A stretch of 64,000 nt of DNA from Ruminococcus flavefaciens (lineage in GTDB: Bacteria > Bacillota > Clostridia > Oscillospirales > Ruminococcaceae). The position numbers were made by a program, and so were the translations under genes. The DNA lies in the NCBI GenBank assembly GCA_023667045.1, contig JAMPAU010000001.1:633903-697902 (forward strand), read 5' to 3'. A model generated the notes under the pieces. That model saw only the letters and a program-made list of their open reading frames with translations, searched no databases and was not told the DNA's origin. Below, piece after piece: positions 24,574 through 33,525 of the stretch. Position 1 is the first letter of the stretch, and every line of letters starts with the position of its first letter.

Positions 24574-25565
24574 TGATTATGCGTAACAATGAAGTCCACA
24601 GGGCATTCGCTTTACAATGTATTGTTGCTGTCACTGCAACAGTACTCACTGCCCTGCTTGATATAAAATACGGTCTTATAACGCTTGCCGTATGTGCTTT
24701 GCTTATAATAATCTATGTTGTTTCTGTAAAGAAAAGATATAAACTTTTTTCAGAGCTGGCACTTGATATAGACAGGATTTTACACAGCGACAACGACATT
24801 ATGCTTGAAAAATATGATGAGGGAGAACTCGCTATACTACAAAACGAACTATACAAAATGGTAAGCCGTTTACGTCAGCAACAGCAGACCCTGCAAAACG
24901 ACAAGATTTATCTTTCTGATTCTATCGCCGACATATCTCATCAGCTACGCACTCCCCTTACCTCAATAAACCTGCTCCTATCTATGCTCTCTGAGCCGGA
25001 TTTGACGGAAAGAAAAAAAGCTGAAATAATCCATAAACTTTATGAAATGCTGTCACGCACCGACTGGCTTATTACTACGCTTCTTAAAATATCACGCCTT
25101 GATACAGGTACGGTTGAGTTTCGCCGTGAAAGTATTCCACTTGCCGAACTTATAAAGAAATCCTGTTCTCCGCTTAATATCCCCATAGAAATACGTGAAC
25201 AGAAACTTATCATAAATGCAGACGGTGATTTTTCCGGTGATATTTCATGGACTTGCGAGGCTATAGGAAATATAGTCAAAAACTGCATGGAACACACCAA
25301 CTCCGGCGGAACTATCACTATAAATGCCATAGGAAATCCTCTTTATACGGAAATAGTAATTTCTGATACAGGAGACGGCATAGCGGAAAAGGATTTACCG
25401 CACATCTTTGAACGTTTCTACAAAGGCGACGACAGCGACGAAAATAGTTTCGGAATAGGTCTTGCTCTTGCAAGAATGATTATCACCAAACAAAACGGCA
25501 CTATCAAAGCTGAAAACAAAAAAGGTGCGGTTTTCACAATAAGATTCTATAAAGTAACCGTTTAA
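24570..25565 (+). CDS. Sensor histidine kinase
   Basis: 331 residues. Two adjacent membrane helices at about 13-52 with almost no exterior loop, a linker with coiled-coil, the dimerisation/phosphorylation helix SIADISHQLRTPLTS (His124), N box EAIGNIVKNCMEHT, and ATP lid motifs DTGDGIAEKDLPHIFERFYK and FGIGLALARMI. The lack of an exterior sensor is typical of kinases that sense through a partner ABC transporter of the FtsX type, and such a pair is encoded at 26140-29504. Confidence 0.93.
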   Translation: MMIMRNNEVHRAFALQCIVAVTATVLTALLDIKYGLITLAVCALLIIIYVVSVKKRYKLFSELALDIDRILHSDNDIMLEKYDEGELAILQNELYKMVSRLRQQQQTLQNDKIYLSDSIADISHQLRTPLTSINLLLSMLSEPDLTERKKAEIIHKLYEMLSRTDWLITTLLKISRLDTGTVEFRRESIPLAELIKKSCSPLNIPIEIREQKLIINADGDFSGDISWTCEAIGNIVKNCMEHTNSGGTITINAIGNPLYTEIVISDTGDGIAEKDLPHIFERFYKGDDSDENSFGIGLALARMIITKQNGTIKAENKKGAVFTIRFYKVTV

Positions 25566-25580
25566 TAAGGAGGAATTTTA

Positions 25581-26099
25581 ATGGAATATATTTTTCATGA
25601 CATTGAAGACCTTACAACGCCTGTCGGAAATTTCAGCGTATATTATGCGGACAAAAAAATTCCCTTTTCCGTAATAAGAAATAATTTTGATATTCCGTAT
25701 AGTGAAATAAATATCTCTGATACGTACTATATATTAATAAGCACGTCTGCCCTTGAAATAGGGTCGGTATATAGAGTGGCTTTTTCGTGCGGACAATGGG
25801 AGTTTGAAGATTCTGACGAACACACAACCTGTTATTGTTCAGTGATAGGAAACTGGGTTGTAGGCATAGGAGCGTACGACCCGAATGATGACGAAAAAAC
25901 AGCTCAGATTTTTTCAGTATTCAAAATTAAATGGTTTTAATGGCTTAAGATGTCCAGATAAATATGACGAATCAAAATTCATATCGCATATAATTGAAAC
26001 GCTCCTTGAAAAAAACGGATACAGTTTCCGGTTGCATGGATTGAAGTTAATGAACACAGTGCAGAAACTTACAGAAGTGTGTTAGGTTTCTGGCTGACG
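25581..26099 (+). pseudogene. Frameshifted accessory gene of unknown family
   Basis: Starts cleanly with AAGGAGG and ATG 25581 and reads 119 codons to 25940. Coding character then moves to frame +1 (CPDKYDESKFISHIIETLLE) and returns to the first frame in the last 30 codons (AWIEVNEHSAETYRSVLGFW, stop at 26097-26099). Two opposite single-base indels, around 25915-25945 and 26010-26030, would restore one protein of about 172 residues. The overall look resembles small immunity-type proteins. Sequencing error cannot be excluded, but two in one gene favours decay. Confidence 0.65.
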
Positions 26100-26113
26100 T
26101 GAAAATAAGGAAA

Positions 26114-26142
26114 TCCCCCGTACTATCGGGGGACTTTTTTTA
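26114..26142 (+). terminator. Terminator after the frameshifted gene
   Basis: TCCCCCG (26114-26120) pairs with CGGGGGA (26127-26133), followed by CTTTTTTTAT. It also lies directly at the 3' end of the - strand permease gene. Confidence 0.85.
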
Positions 26143-28824
26143 TAAGTTTTCGTTTTTAAGTGTTTCTATGAGATTGTCAGCTTTTGTCTTGTTGACTGAG
26201 TATATCATAGTTGAGAATACCACTGCAAACACACTGAACACTGCCACAGCTACGGCTTTCCATGGCATAAAGAAAGAGCTTTCAATGCCTATATCAATTG
26301 ACTTGTATATAAGGAATGTAACTACTGCTGATACAGGCAGTCCGTATATGAGGGACTTTGCACCATACATTATGCACTCATAATTCATCATGCGGTAAAG
26401 TTCTTTGTTGGTCATGCCTATTGATTTCAGCATTGCGAAATCACGCCGTCTGAGGTTTATATTTGTCGAAATCGTATTAAAGACGTTAGCGGCTGCAATA
26501 AGCGAAATCAGTATTATAAATCCGTATGCGAAAACCCTTATTATAACAATAACGTTCATTTCCCTTTCATTTTCTGCTATTCTGTCGTAAGAATATGCAT
26601 ATATTGATAAGTCATCAAGCTGTTTCTGTATGTTTTCATAGGTTGCGGAATGATTATCAGTGGTCATATAGTATGTGAAATAATGAGTACTCAGATTACG
26701 CTGAGTAATCTTTTCGTACATACTGTACGGATATACAAAACCAAAGAAAGCTCCAGAATAAGTGTACCAGTATGGCTTTTCAGTGAGGACTTTTCCGCAC
26801 CTAAGATTTATATTGTCTGTTGCCTGACTGCGAGTGAATTTCTTTACATCATTGTCATCTGTCTGGCTTCTGTACATAATGAGAGATTCGCCGTTTTCTT
26901 CAATATATCCTTCAAAATAATATCCGTCTATATTTTTGAGCAGTTCTATTGAAAAGTCAAACTCATCTGTATTGTACATATATTTTTTTGAATACCTCTG
27001 ACTTTTATAATCAAACTGCATATAGCCGTCAAAAGTTACGGCAAGCGGATTGTCGGGATTCATAAATTTTTCTTCATCGAGGTTGTTTTCTTTAAGCAGT
27101 TCACGGAAAGATTTATCGTCCACAAAAGTTATCTGCACATATGAATCTGTCATGCCGTCGCCTGTATCTGACTGAAATTCTTCCGTGAGAGATGACGTTT
27201 CTATATAACCGTTAGTGTTTCCGTAAGTGAGATATGACAAGCCTGTTATGTTTTCGTCCGAACTGAACGCATTATACAGCGTTTCAATTGTTTCGTCAGT
27301 ATCTTCTTCAATTTTATCATATAGATAATCGCAACTTATGTCATAGCTGTAGTCATTTCCTAAAGGCGTATCTATAGACTTTATCAGATATTCACACAAT
27401 GCCGAAGACGATATGAACAGTACTATACTCATGAAAAGACTCATTATAGTGGAACGGTATTTCTTTCTGCTCCGCTTGAAATATTTCTGTGCAAGCATTC
27501 CGGAAAGTCCGAAAATTTTATATACAATTTTAGGGGTTTTTATAGGCTTATTTTTTGCCTTTATGTCCCTGCTCTGCCGTATCGCTTCAACTGCCGTTAT
27601 GCGTGTTGCTCTTATTGACGGAATCCATGCAGAAATCATTACTGTAACAATGGAAACTCCGCAAGCTATGAGTATTGCCGGAAGTGAGATACTCATTTTC
27701 ATGGGAATGTCAAAACTTATAACGTTGCTTATTTTACTGCCTATTACAGAAAGAGTTATGCCTATTCCGGTAATGCCGACAATAATTCCTGCCGGTATGC
27801 CTGTTATGCTCAGTATAAAAGCCTCATGGAATACCATTTTTCTTAGCTGTTTCTTTGTAGCACCAACTGATGAAAGAATACCAAACTGTTTTGTACGTTC
27901 TGATACAGATATTGCAAAGGCGTTATATATCAGCGAAACAGAACCTAACATTATAAGCATGATAAGTATTGTCACTATACTGCGAATCACCTTGTAAAAG
28001 CTGTCATATCTTGATACACCGGAAAACATAAGCAATTCATAGTTTGTAGAGCCGTTAATATTGTTGTCCTCTATGAAATCATATATATCTTTAGGATTTT
28101 TCATAGTAAAGAAAGTAGTGTATACTGTATCTTCACTGAAACCGTCATCAAGGACAATCGCCGTATATCCGGGAGCGTAAAATGATTCAAAGGACGGTCG
28201 CTCATAGAATCCGCTTACTGTATAGGTGCGTGTTTCTCTCGGCACAAATTCTTCTTCTGTAAATTTTTCCTGAACACTTCCGATACTGTTATATACGTTG
28301 TAATATATCGGATTGTACTGGTGCATTTTATAGTCTTCGGTTATTCTGTCTCCTATTTCGAGTTCGATTTTGTCACCGATATTATAGACAATTCCTCCGT
28401 CGGAACTGAGATGCTCCGGAATAAGAATCTCGTCTGCTGAATCGGGATATTCGCCTTTAGTTATATTTATTGGTATGATATTGTCGGTATTGTCCCCTAC
28501 CGCTGACACGATACACAGATAGGGCTTGTATTCATTCTGACTTTCTGTTTCGGCATATCCTATTTCTTTTATTGCTACATAGTTTTCAACTTTTTCCGAA
28601 TCCTTTATTTTGCTGAAATCCTCATAGTTCATGCAGTCAGATTGTCCGTGCCAGCTACCATTAGTGCGTATGAAATACTGAGTAGCATAATCTATAAAGC
28701 TCGATACTGAGGTTGTCACCGCACATATAAGGGCAGTAGAAAGGATTATTCCTATTATTGTAACTATAGTACGTGTTTTGTTTTTGCGGAGCGACTGTGT
28801 TGTAACTCTGTTAAAAATATTCAT
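26140..28824 (-). CDS. ABC transporter permease with FtsX domains
   Basis: 894 residues. N-terminal helix (TIVTIIGIILSTALICAVT), a large exterior domain, a first FtsX core at about 280-400 (SVSERTKQFGILSSVGATKK), a second anchored half beginning near RSRKKYRSTIMSLFMSIVLF, another exterior domain, and a final FtsX core (RRRDFAMLKSIGMTNKELYR). This two-FtsX plan is that of large antimicrobial-peptide or lipoprotein-type ABC permeases. Its ATG overlaps the ATPase stop. Probably regulated by the two-component system at 23902-25565. Confidence 0.92.
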   Translation of the reverse strand: MNIFNRVTTQSLRKNKTRTIVTIIGIILSTALICAVTTSVSSFIDYATQYFIRTNGSWHGQSDCMNYEDFSKIKDSEKVENYVAIKEIGYAETESQNEYKPYLCIVSAVGDNTDNIIPINITKGEYPDSADEILIPEHLSSDGGIVYNIGDKIELEIGDRITEDYKMHQYNPIYYNVYNSIGSVQEKFTEEEFVPRETRTYTVSGFYERPSFESFYAPGYTAIVLDDGFSEDTVYTTFFTMKNPKDIYDFIEDNNINGSTNYELLMFSGVSRYDSFYKVIRSIVTILIMLIMLGSVSLIYNAFAISVSERTKQFGILSSVGATKKQLRKMVFHEAFILSITGIPAGIIVGITGIGITLSVIGSKISNVISFDIPMKMSISLPAILIACGVSIVTVMISAWIPSIRATRITAVEAIRQSRDIKAKNKPIKTPKIVYKIFGLSGMLAQKYFKRSRKKYRSTIMSLFMSIVLFISSSALCEYLIKSIDTPLGNDYSYDISCDYLYDKIEEDTDETIETLYNAFSSDENITGLSYLTYGNTNGYIETSSLTEEFQSDTGDGMTDSYVQITFVDDKSFRELLKENNLDEEKFMNPDNPLAVTFDGYMQFDYKSQRYSKKYMYNTDEFDFSIELLKNIDGYYFEGYIEENGESLIMYRSQTDDNDVKKFTRSQATDNINLRCGKVLTEKPYWYTYSGAFFGFVYPYSMYEKITQRNLSTHYFTYYMTTDNHSATYENIQKQLDDLSIYAYSYDRIAENEREMNVIVIIRVFAYGFIILISLIAAANVFNTISTNINLRRRDFAMLKSIGMTNKELYRMMNYECIMYGAKSLIYGLPVSAVVTFLIYKSIDIGIESSFFMPWKAVAVAVFSVFAVVFSTMIYSVNKTKADNLIETLKNENL

Positions 28825-29504
28825 CGGCGAATCACCTCGTCGCTGATAATTTTTCCGTCCTCAATATCAAGAATCCTGTCAGCCTGTAAAGCTATATTTT
28901 CGTCGTGAGTGATGATAATAAGGGTCTGGTTGTATTTCTGATTGGACATTCTGAGCAGGTTTATAATTTCCTGACTGTTTTTGCTGTCAAGATTTCCTGT
29001 AGGCTCATCGGCAAGCATAACCGCCGGAGCGTTCATTAAGGCACGTCCTATAGAAACTCTCTGTTGCTGTCCTCCGGAAAGCTGATTAGGCAGATGATTT
29101 TCACGACCTTTCAGCTTGAATATTTCAAGCAGTTCCTGTAGACGTTCTTGATTTACTTCTCTGCCGTCCATGAGAACAGGCAAAGTTATATTTTCTGTGA
29201 CATTCAGCACCGGAATTAAATTATAGAACTGATACACAAGCCCTACCTGCCGTCTTCTGAAGACAGCCAGCTTTTCGTCGCTCTGTGCATAGATGTCCTG
29301 ATTGTTCATAAAGACTTTTCCACTTGTGGGCTTGTCAACTCCGCCAAGAATATGAAGCAGGGTTGATTTTCCCGAACCCGAAGGACCTATGATTGCTAAA
29401 AATTCACCCTGTTTCACGGAAAATGAAACGTCGCTGAGAGCATGGACTTCATTTTCACCTTTGCCGTAGACCTTGCATAGATTTTCTACTCTTAAAATTT
29501 CCAT
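28821..29504 (-). CDS. ABC transporter ATPase (MacB/BceA type)
   Basis: 227 residues. Walker [11 protein letters not shown]-loop region [20 protein letters not shown], signature LSGGQQQRV, Walker [16 protein letters not shown], and switch His in IITHDENIA. This subgroup works with FtsX-type permeases. ATG 29504 is chosen because GAGGTG lies 7 bases upstream; TTG 29510 is in frame but overlaps the spacer. The -10-like TATAAT upstream lacks a good -35, consistent with activator control. Confidence 0.94.
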   Translation of the reverse strand: MEILRVENLCKVYGKGENEVHALSDVSFSVKQGEFLAIIGPSGSGKSTLLHILGGVDKPTSGKVFMNNQDIYAQSDEKLAVFRRRQVGLVYQFYNLIPVLNVTENITLPVLMDGREVNQERLQELLEIFKLKGRENHLPNQLSGGQQQRVSIGRALMNAPAVMLADEPTGNLDSKNSQEIINLLRMSNQKYNQTLIIITHDENIALQADRILDIEDGKIISDEVIRR

Positions 29505-29594
29505 AATCAAACACCTCTTTTTTATTTTATGTATATATTATATATCGTTAACATTACGTGGCGGTGACTTGAAAATAACAAAAGTGTCACAATC

Positions 29595-29630
29595 AACAAA
29601 ACGACTGTCGCAGTGACAGCCGTTTTGTTT
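29595..29630. terminator. Terminator between dockerin gene and ABC operon
   Basis: AACAAAACGACTGTC pairs with GACAGCCGTTTTGTT around GCAGT. It is directly downstream of the - strand dockerin gene and carries T-rich sequence on both strands. Confidence 0.7.
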
Positions 29631-29634
29631 TATA

Positions 29635-30522
29635 TTATAATTGAAATTCGGTTTTCAGAAATTCAGCGAAACCGAGTTCACCGTTTGTGGAAAGATATGC
29701 ATAATAGCTGAGAATAGCCGTTGCGTCAACAGAATCTACAAATTCGTCGACATTGATATTAGCAGAGTTTGTCTGTTCAATAGTAAAAGTGCTTGTATTG
29801 TCAGTTGAGAGAGAGGCATATTCAATAAGTACAGCAGTTGCGTCCACAGCGTCAATTAATCCGTCGTCATTCACATCGCCTAACATACGGTCTGAAACAA
29901 CTATTTTCTGGTCTTTCACCTCAGGGGTAAAAGAAGCTGAACTGCCGTTATCATAGCGGAAAGATATTGAAGATGTACGCTGTTCGGGTTCGTCTTCCGG
30001 TTCAGTAAGAAAATAGATTCTGTAGTTTCCGGCAGGAATTTCAGAATTAACATCAGCGTTAAAGTAAGCAATCGGGTAATCATCAGTATTTTCGCCGACA
30101 ACTTCTAATTTTGTTTCAGCAGGAAACATAGGCGTTTTGAAAGTAATATTTACTGTGTTGTAGTCTGTATCAACAGTAGAAAGAAATTCATGGTTTGAAT
30201 CATATGCAGTAGTGTCATTTTCAATAGCTTCTTCATTGAATTTTATATTTCCGTCCGCACATTTTACTTTCGGGGCGATATTCCAACAGCTTTTTGATTC
30301 GTCCTGTACATAGATATTCACACGGATTGAGTCTTCACCGGTAAGGTCTTTGCTGTTTATGTATACTGTGCCGTCCGGCAGAACTGATATTTTGTCATTG
30401 TCCTCAATGGAAAGATACATGACAGGCAGATAATTTTCATCGGGGTCAGCCATTGCACTGAAAGGAGTAACCGCTGTCAGCGACATTGCAAGAGCGGTTA
30501 TTAAGGCAGGTATTTTTTTCAT
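29635..30522 (-). CDS. Secreted protein with C-terminal type I dockerin
   Basis: 295 residues. Signal peptide KKIPALITALAMSLTAVTPF with an AMA-D cleavage site (about 25), a beta-rich domain of about 180 residues, then a dockerin: GDVNDDGLIDAVDATAVLIE (about 215-234) and a second repeat ANINVDEFVDSVDATAILSY whose calcium loop is weaker. Dockerins dock extracellular proteins onto scaffoldin cohesins in Ruminococcus cellulosomes. The N-terminal domain has no recognised enzyme motif; a carbohydrate-binding or structural role is possible. GAAAGGAAAG precedes the ATG. Confidence 0.85.
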   Translation of the reverse strand: MKKIPALITALAMSLTAVTPFSAMADPDENYLPVMYLSIEDNDKISVLPDGTVYINSKDLTGEDSIRVNIYVQDESKSCWNIAPKVKCADGNIKFNEEAIENDTTAYDSNHEFLSTVDTDYNTVNITFKTPMFPAETKLEVVGENTDDYPIAYFNADVNSEIPAGNYRIYFLTEPEDEPEQRTSSISFRYDNGSSASFTPEVKDQKIVVSDRMLGDVNDDGLIDAVDATAVLIEYASLSTDNTSTFTIEQTNSANINVDEFVDSVDATAILSYYAYLSTNGELGFAEFLKTEFQL

Positions 30523-30538
30523 GTCTTTTTCTTTCCTT

Positions 30539-31216
30539 TCATATGATTTCGGTCATTCTAAGGACTATATCAGCCACTCTTTTAGCGGCGATTTTTTCAA
30601 ATTCATCAAAAGACATAGCACCGTCGTCATCGGCATTGTCGGAGATACAGCGTACACTTACATACGGCTTGTCATTGAGGAAACAGCAGTGACCTACAGC
30701 GGCACTTTCCATATCAACGGCATAGGGGTTAAGCCTGCTCTGTATTTCTGCCTTTACTTCATTGCTGGAAATAAAAGCCTCGCCGGAGACAATTCTTCCT
30801 CTGAAACTTTTTACAGAAAATTCATCACATACTTTTTCAGCAGTTTCAATGAGTTTTTCGTCAGCCTTGAAAACTGCACAGTACGGCGGATAGTCATTAA
30901 GGAAATGCGGGTCGAGGTCGTGCGGAAGTACTTCCGTAGAAATAACAACGTCGCAGACTTTTACAGCGGAGTTCATACCTCCGGCTATACCGGTATTTAT
31001 AACGCAGTCCGGACGGAAGTTGTCAATCATTACCTGAGTACAGAGTGCGGCGTTGACCTTTGCGATGCCACAGCAGGAATTAATGACTGTCTTTCCCTTG
31101 TATTCGTTGACATAGAACTCAAAGCCAGAGATTTTTTTTACCTCTGCACTGCCGAGAGTTTTTCTGATGTCTGCAAGTTCGGACGGCATAGCACCGATTA
31201 TTGCAATTGTTTTCAT
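30539..31216 (-). CDS. mtnN: 5'-methylthioadenosine/S-adenosylhomocysteine nucleosidase
   Basis: 225 residues. Hydrolyses MTA and SAH, removing the adenine. TIAIIGAMPSELADI at the N-terminus, INTGIAGGMNSAVKVCDVVI (about 75-94), FISSNEVKAEI, and the substrate motif VDMESAAVGHCC with catalytic Asp further on (RCISDNADDDG). Length is normal. AAGGAGAATG lies upstream. Own promoter at 31251-31279, divergent to 6S RNA. Confidence 0.94.
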   Translation of the reverse strand: MKTIAIIGAMPSELADIRKTLGSAEVKKISGFEFYVNEYKGKTVINSCCGIAKVNAALCTQVMIDNFRPDCVINTGIAGGMNSAVKVCDVVISTEVLPHDLDPHFLNDYPPYCAVFKADEKLIETAEKVCDEFSVKSFRGRIVSGEAFISSNEVKAEIQSRLNPYAVDMESAAVGHCCFLNDKPYVSVRCISDNADDDGAMSFDEFEKIAAKRVADIVLRMTEII

Positions 31217-31250
31217 GTTTTCATTCTCCTTTATATAAATTTCTTATTTG

Positions 31251-31279
31251 ATTATAACATACTTTTAATCAGAAATCAA
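31251..31279 (-). promoter_or_regulatory. Promoter of mtnN
   Basis: On the - strand TTGATT (complement 31274-31279), 17-nt spacer, TATAAT (complement 31251-31256). Confidence 0.75.
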
Positions 31280-31329
31280 CAGTAATTTCAGCTTAAAAAA
31301 ATTTTTTTGAATTTTTTTGTAAACAAGGG

Positions 31330-31358
31330 TTGATTTTTCTGTAATTATGTGTTATAAT
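31330..31358 (+). promoter_or_regulatory. Promoter of 6S RNA
   Basis: TTGATT (31330-31335), 17-nt spacer, TATAAT (31353-31358). An A/T-tract region lies upstream at 31295-31320 and could act as an UP element. Confidence 0.75.
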
Positions 31359-31365
31359 ATAAACA

Positions 31366-31587
31366 TCAAATACAAGTTAATATTCTGCCTTGTTCGAGTA
31401 ATTATAGTTTTTTATAATCCAACACATCTCATTAGGGAATACAGCTCCGGCTGTGGATTGCAGACCTCCCGACATACAGACATTTTTTCTGTGTGCGGAA
31501 GAAGGGAGCGTGAAGCATTCGGGCGTTTACCCACCTGCTTCGTGCGGGTTTTATGCACTATATGACGGCAAGGCGGATTATTTTTTT
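31366..31587 (+). ncRNA. ssrS: 6S RNA
   Basis: About 220 nt. The 5' part TTCTGCCTTGTTCGAG pairs with the 3' part GACGGCAAGGCGGATTA as a closing stem, and the transcript ends in T7 (31581-31587). The inner 3' arm ACCCACCTGCTTCGTGCGGG and the long open central region match Firmicutes 6S RNA. It binds the housekeeping RNA polymerase and adjusts transcription in stationary phase. No convincing ORF overlaps it. Confidence 0.85.
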
Positions 31588-31597
31588 AGGTGAAAAT

Positions 31598-31951
31598 ATG
31601 ATTGTCGAATGTTTTAATTTTATTTCAAATAACAAATCTTACTTTATTATAGAATTATTAATAGTTGCAGTAAATATTTTTGGTATGGTTAAATTCATGA
31701 AAACACCACGAAAAAAATTTCTGCACAGCTTTTTAGGCATGACTGTATTTTACATAATTCTTGATGTCATCTATCACTTGTCTGATTTTGATTTGTCGGA
31801 TATGAATATATTGCAGAAAATTTTTCACTTGTTTTTTTCACTTCTTGGTGGGTATGTATTTTATCTTTTTGCGACTTTTTCCATGCTGTCTATGATAGCT
31901 TTTCTTGTAAGATATATTGTCCTCACCATATATGAAAGGAATAAAATATGA
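31598..31951 (+). CDS. Small membrane protein, first of a paralogous trio
   Basis: 117 residues with about three hydrophobic helices. After helix 1 it has PRKKFLHSFLGMTVFYIILD, a basic-then-hydrophobic segment also seen in the next two genes (KKRFLFGFFIFMAMSVIS and KKCFLLGFIISTGIFIFS). ATG 31598 is chosen because AGGTGA lies 6 bases upstream. It starts 10 bases after the 6S RNA end and overlaps the next gene as ATGA. No family is recognised. Confidence 0.65.
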   Translation: MIVECFNFISNNKSYFIIELLIVAVNIFGMVKFMKTPRKKFLHSFLGMTVFYIILDVIYHLSDFDLSDMNILQKIFHLFFSLLGGYVFYLFATFSMLSMIAFLVRYIVLTIYERNKI

Positions 31952-32298
31952 TTGCTGAATTATTTGAAAATATCCTCATCATGACAGGGTGGTTTCCGCC
32001 GGTGGCTGTAATTCCGGCAATTATCGTTATACTTATTATCAGAAAATCCAAAGATAAAAGCAAGCTGAAAAAGCGTTTTCTTTTTGGATTTTTTATTTTT
32101 ATGGCAATGTCCGTGATTTCTGAAACGATTCTGTATACCGACGCTATAAATTTCGTGGAAAGTTTATCTGACCATTTGGGCGGATTCTTTTTTATGGTGG
32201 TTTATTATGCAGTGCAGGCGTTTTGTTTTTTCAGCGGTGTTACTTTGCTTGTGGCTTGTATAGTCCTTTCCGTGCAGGAAAAAAAAGAGCGAATATAA
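31948..32298 (+). CDS. Small membrane protein, second of a paralogous trio
   Basis: 116 residues with three hydrophobic helices: PPVAVIPAIIVILII, KKRFLFGFFIFMAMSVISET, and SGVTLLVACIVLSVQEKKER at the end. Starts inside the previous stop (ATGA at 31948). It shares layout with its neighbours, so the trio arose by tandem duplication. Function is unknown. Confidence 0.65.
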   Translation: MIAELFENILIMTGWFPPVAVIPAIIVILIIRKSKDKSKLKKRFLFGFFIFMAMSVISETILYTDAINFVESLSDHLGGFFFMVVYYAVQAFCFFSGVTLLVACIVLSVQEKKERI

Positions 32299-32631
32299 TT
32301 GATTATTACTGAAATTTTTGACAGTTTAATTATTGTTTTAAAGAAACTTGTTTCGGCATTATTTGAAATACTATACTATATATTAGGAATATTTGAAGAC
32401 TGCAAATATTTTTGTAACAAATATTATATAATTATAATTGTTTCAGTAATTATGAGTATTGCGCTTATAATACTGAAATACCGAAAAGACAAAAAGTTAA
32501 AAAAATGTTTTCTTTTGGGATTTATTATTTCTACAGGAATTTTTATATTTTCTGCAATCGGACTTATTTTTTTACGTTCTGATTTTAGTTTTTCTGAAAA
32601 TATTTATTTATTTATTTATTTATTTTTATAG
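32299..32631 (+). CDS. Third trio member, truncated within a (TATT)6 tract
   Basis: As read, 110 residues from a TTG start right after the previous stop, ending in a repetitive IYLFIYLF tail coded by the TATT repeats. The expected last helix of this family is present just downstream in another frame (VNIFSQAVSVVNSLVLFSAY, stop 32727-32729). Gaining one TATT unit or losing two would join it to the gene. The current state is therefore the OFF or truncated form of a probably phase-variable membrane protein. Confidence 0.6.
   Translation: MIITEIFDSLIIVLKKLVSALFEILYYILGIFEDCKYFCNKYYIIIIVSVIMSIALIILKYRKDKKLKKCFLLGFIISTGIFIFSAIGLIFLRSDFSFSENIYLFIYLFL
32601..32624. repeat. (TATT)6 tetranucleotide repeat
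   Basis: Six perfect TATT units inside the 3' part of the third trio gene. Slippage by one unit changes the frame. Simple tracts of this kind are known contingency loci in host-associated bacteria; activity here is inferred. Confidence 0.8.
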
Positions 32632-32715
32632 TAAATATATTTTCACAGGCTGTTTCCGTTGTAAATTCGCTGGTATTGTTTTCAGCGTACGTATTTGTTT
32701 GTATAAGGGGGAAAT

Positions 32716-33525
32716 ATGAAAAATTTTAAGATAAATTTTAAATTAAAAAACATAAATGACATTGAGCTGTGGGGCAATTCTCTGCACTGGTTTGCACTCA
32801 CTGACGGTACACTTTATATACAGGCAGGCGACGAAAAAATATATGAATACTCAGATTCTGCACGGGATTACTTTAAATCCGACATAAAATACAATGATTA
32901 TTATTTAGCAAGATTTGTATTTGATTTTATGGAGACTTTCCAGTTTATCCGTGAACCAATTCTGGAAATCCTCTACAATAACATAGATAAATTTGAAGAT
33001 ATGACGGATTTATGGAAAGATATGTACATAGACAAGCCGGACGATATATTTGATGAATTTTATTTCGGAGATTATGACACGCTTACTGAATGGTACTATA
33101 TGCAACGCACATTTGATTCTTCCCACCTTGTCGGCGGTCAGCATATAGGATTTTTCCGGCATGGTGATAAAATTAAAATTCTATGGAAAAGCTATGATAA
33201 TGCCATACTGGAAAACGGCAAAAATATATGGACTTCCCCGAATGGTGTATATGAAATGTCATGGGAAAATTTCAAGGAGGAGGTTAAAGATTTCTACTGG
33301 AGATTCCGGCGTAAAATGGACGCACAGACATATCGTACCTATCACGGTATTGACGGCGTGGAAATAGACAAAAAACTTCTTCTTAAAAGCAACAGCGACA
33401 ATATAACGGCTTTTGCACAGCATCTGGAGTTGCTTTTTTCGGACGATTACGAAAAGACAGATTTTAACCGCATACTCGACCTTTACGAAAAAATGAGGAG
33501 TGAAATTAATGAGCAGGAGTTATAA
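32716..33525 (+). CDS. Uncharacterised protein resembling DUF5984
   Basis: 269 residues, soluble, rich in Asp, Tyr and Phe. The N-terminal motif NSLHWFALTDGTLYIQAGDE and the later HIGFFRHGDKIKILW resemble the DUF5984 family, recalled from memory and not searched. GGGGGAAAT precedes the ATG. The neighbourhood of small duplicated genes suggests an accessory or immunity-type locus. The 3' end overlaps the next gene by 17 bases. Confidence 0.65.
   Translation: MKNFKINFKLKNINDIELWGNSLHWFALTDGTLYIQAGDEKIYEYSDSARDYFKSDIKYNDYYLARFVFDFMETFQFIREPILEILYNNIDKFEDMTDLWKDMYIDKPDDIFDEFYFGDYDTLTEWYYMQRTFDSSHLVGGQHIGFFRHGDKIKILWKSYDNAILENGKNIWTSPNGVYEMSWENFKEEVKDFYWRFRRKMDAQTYRTYHGIDGVEIDKKLLLKSNSDNITAFAQHLELLFSDDYEKTDFNRILDLYEKMRSEINEQEL

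Noticed and set aside
27413-27997. 194-codon + strand frame opposite the ABC permease
   Set aside because: Hydrophobic because membrane helices read well on both strands; the FtsX gene is clear.
30521-31285. 254-codon + strand frame opposite mtnN
   Set aside because: Long only because the mtnN reverse frame lacks stops. mtnN has all family motifs and a promoter.
31347-31565. 72-codon frame over the 6S RNA
   Set aside because: Lies on a structured RNA with matching 6S features; no ribosome binding site and odd composition.
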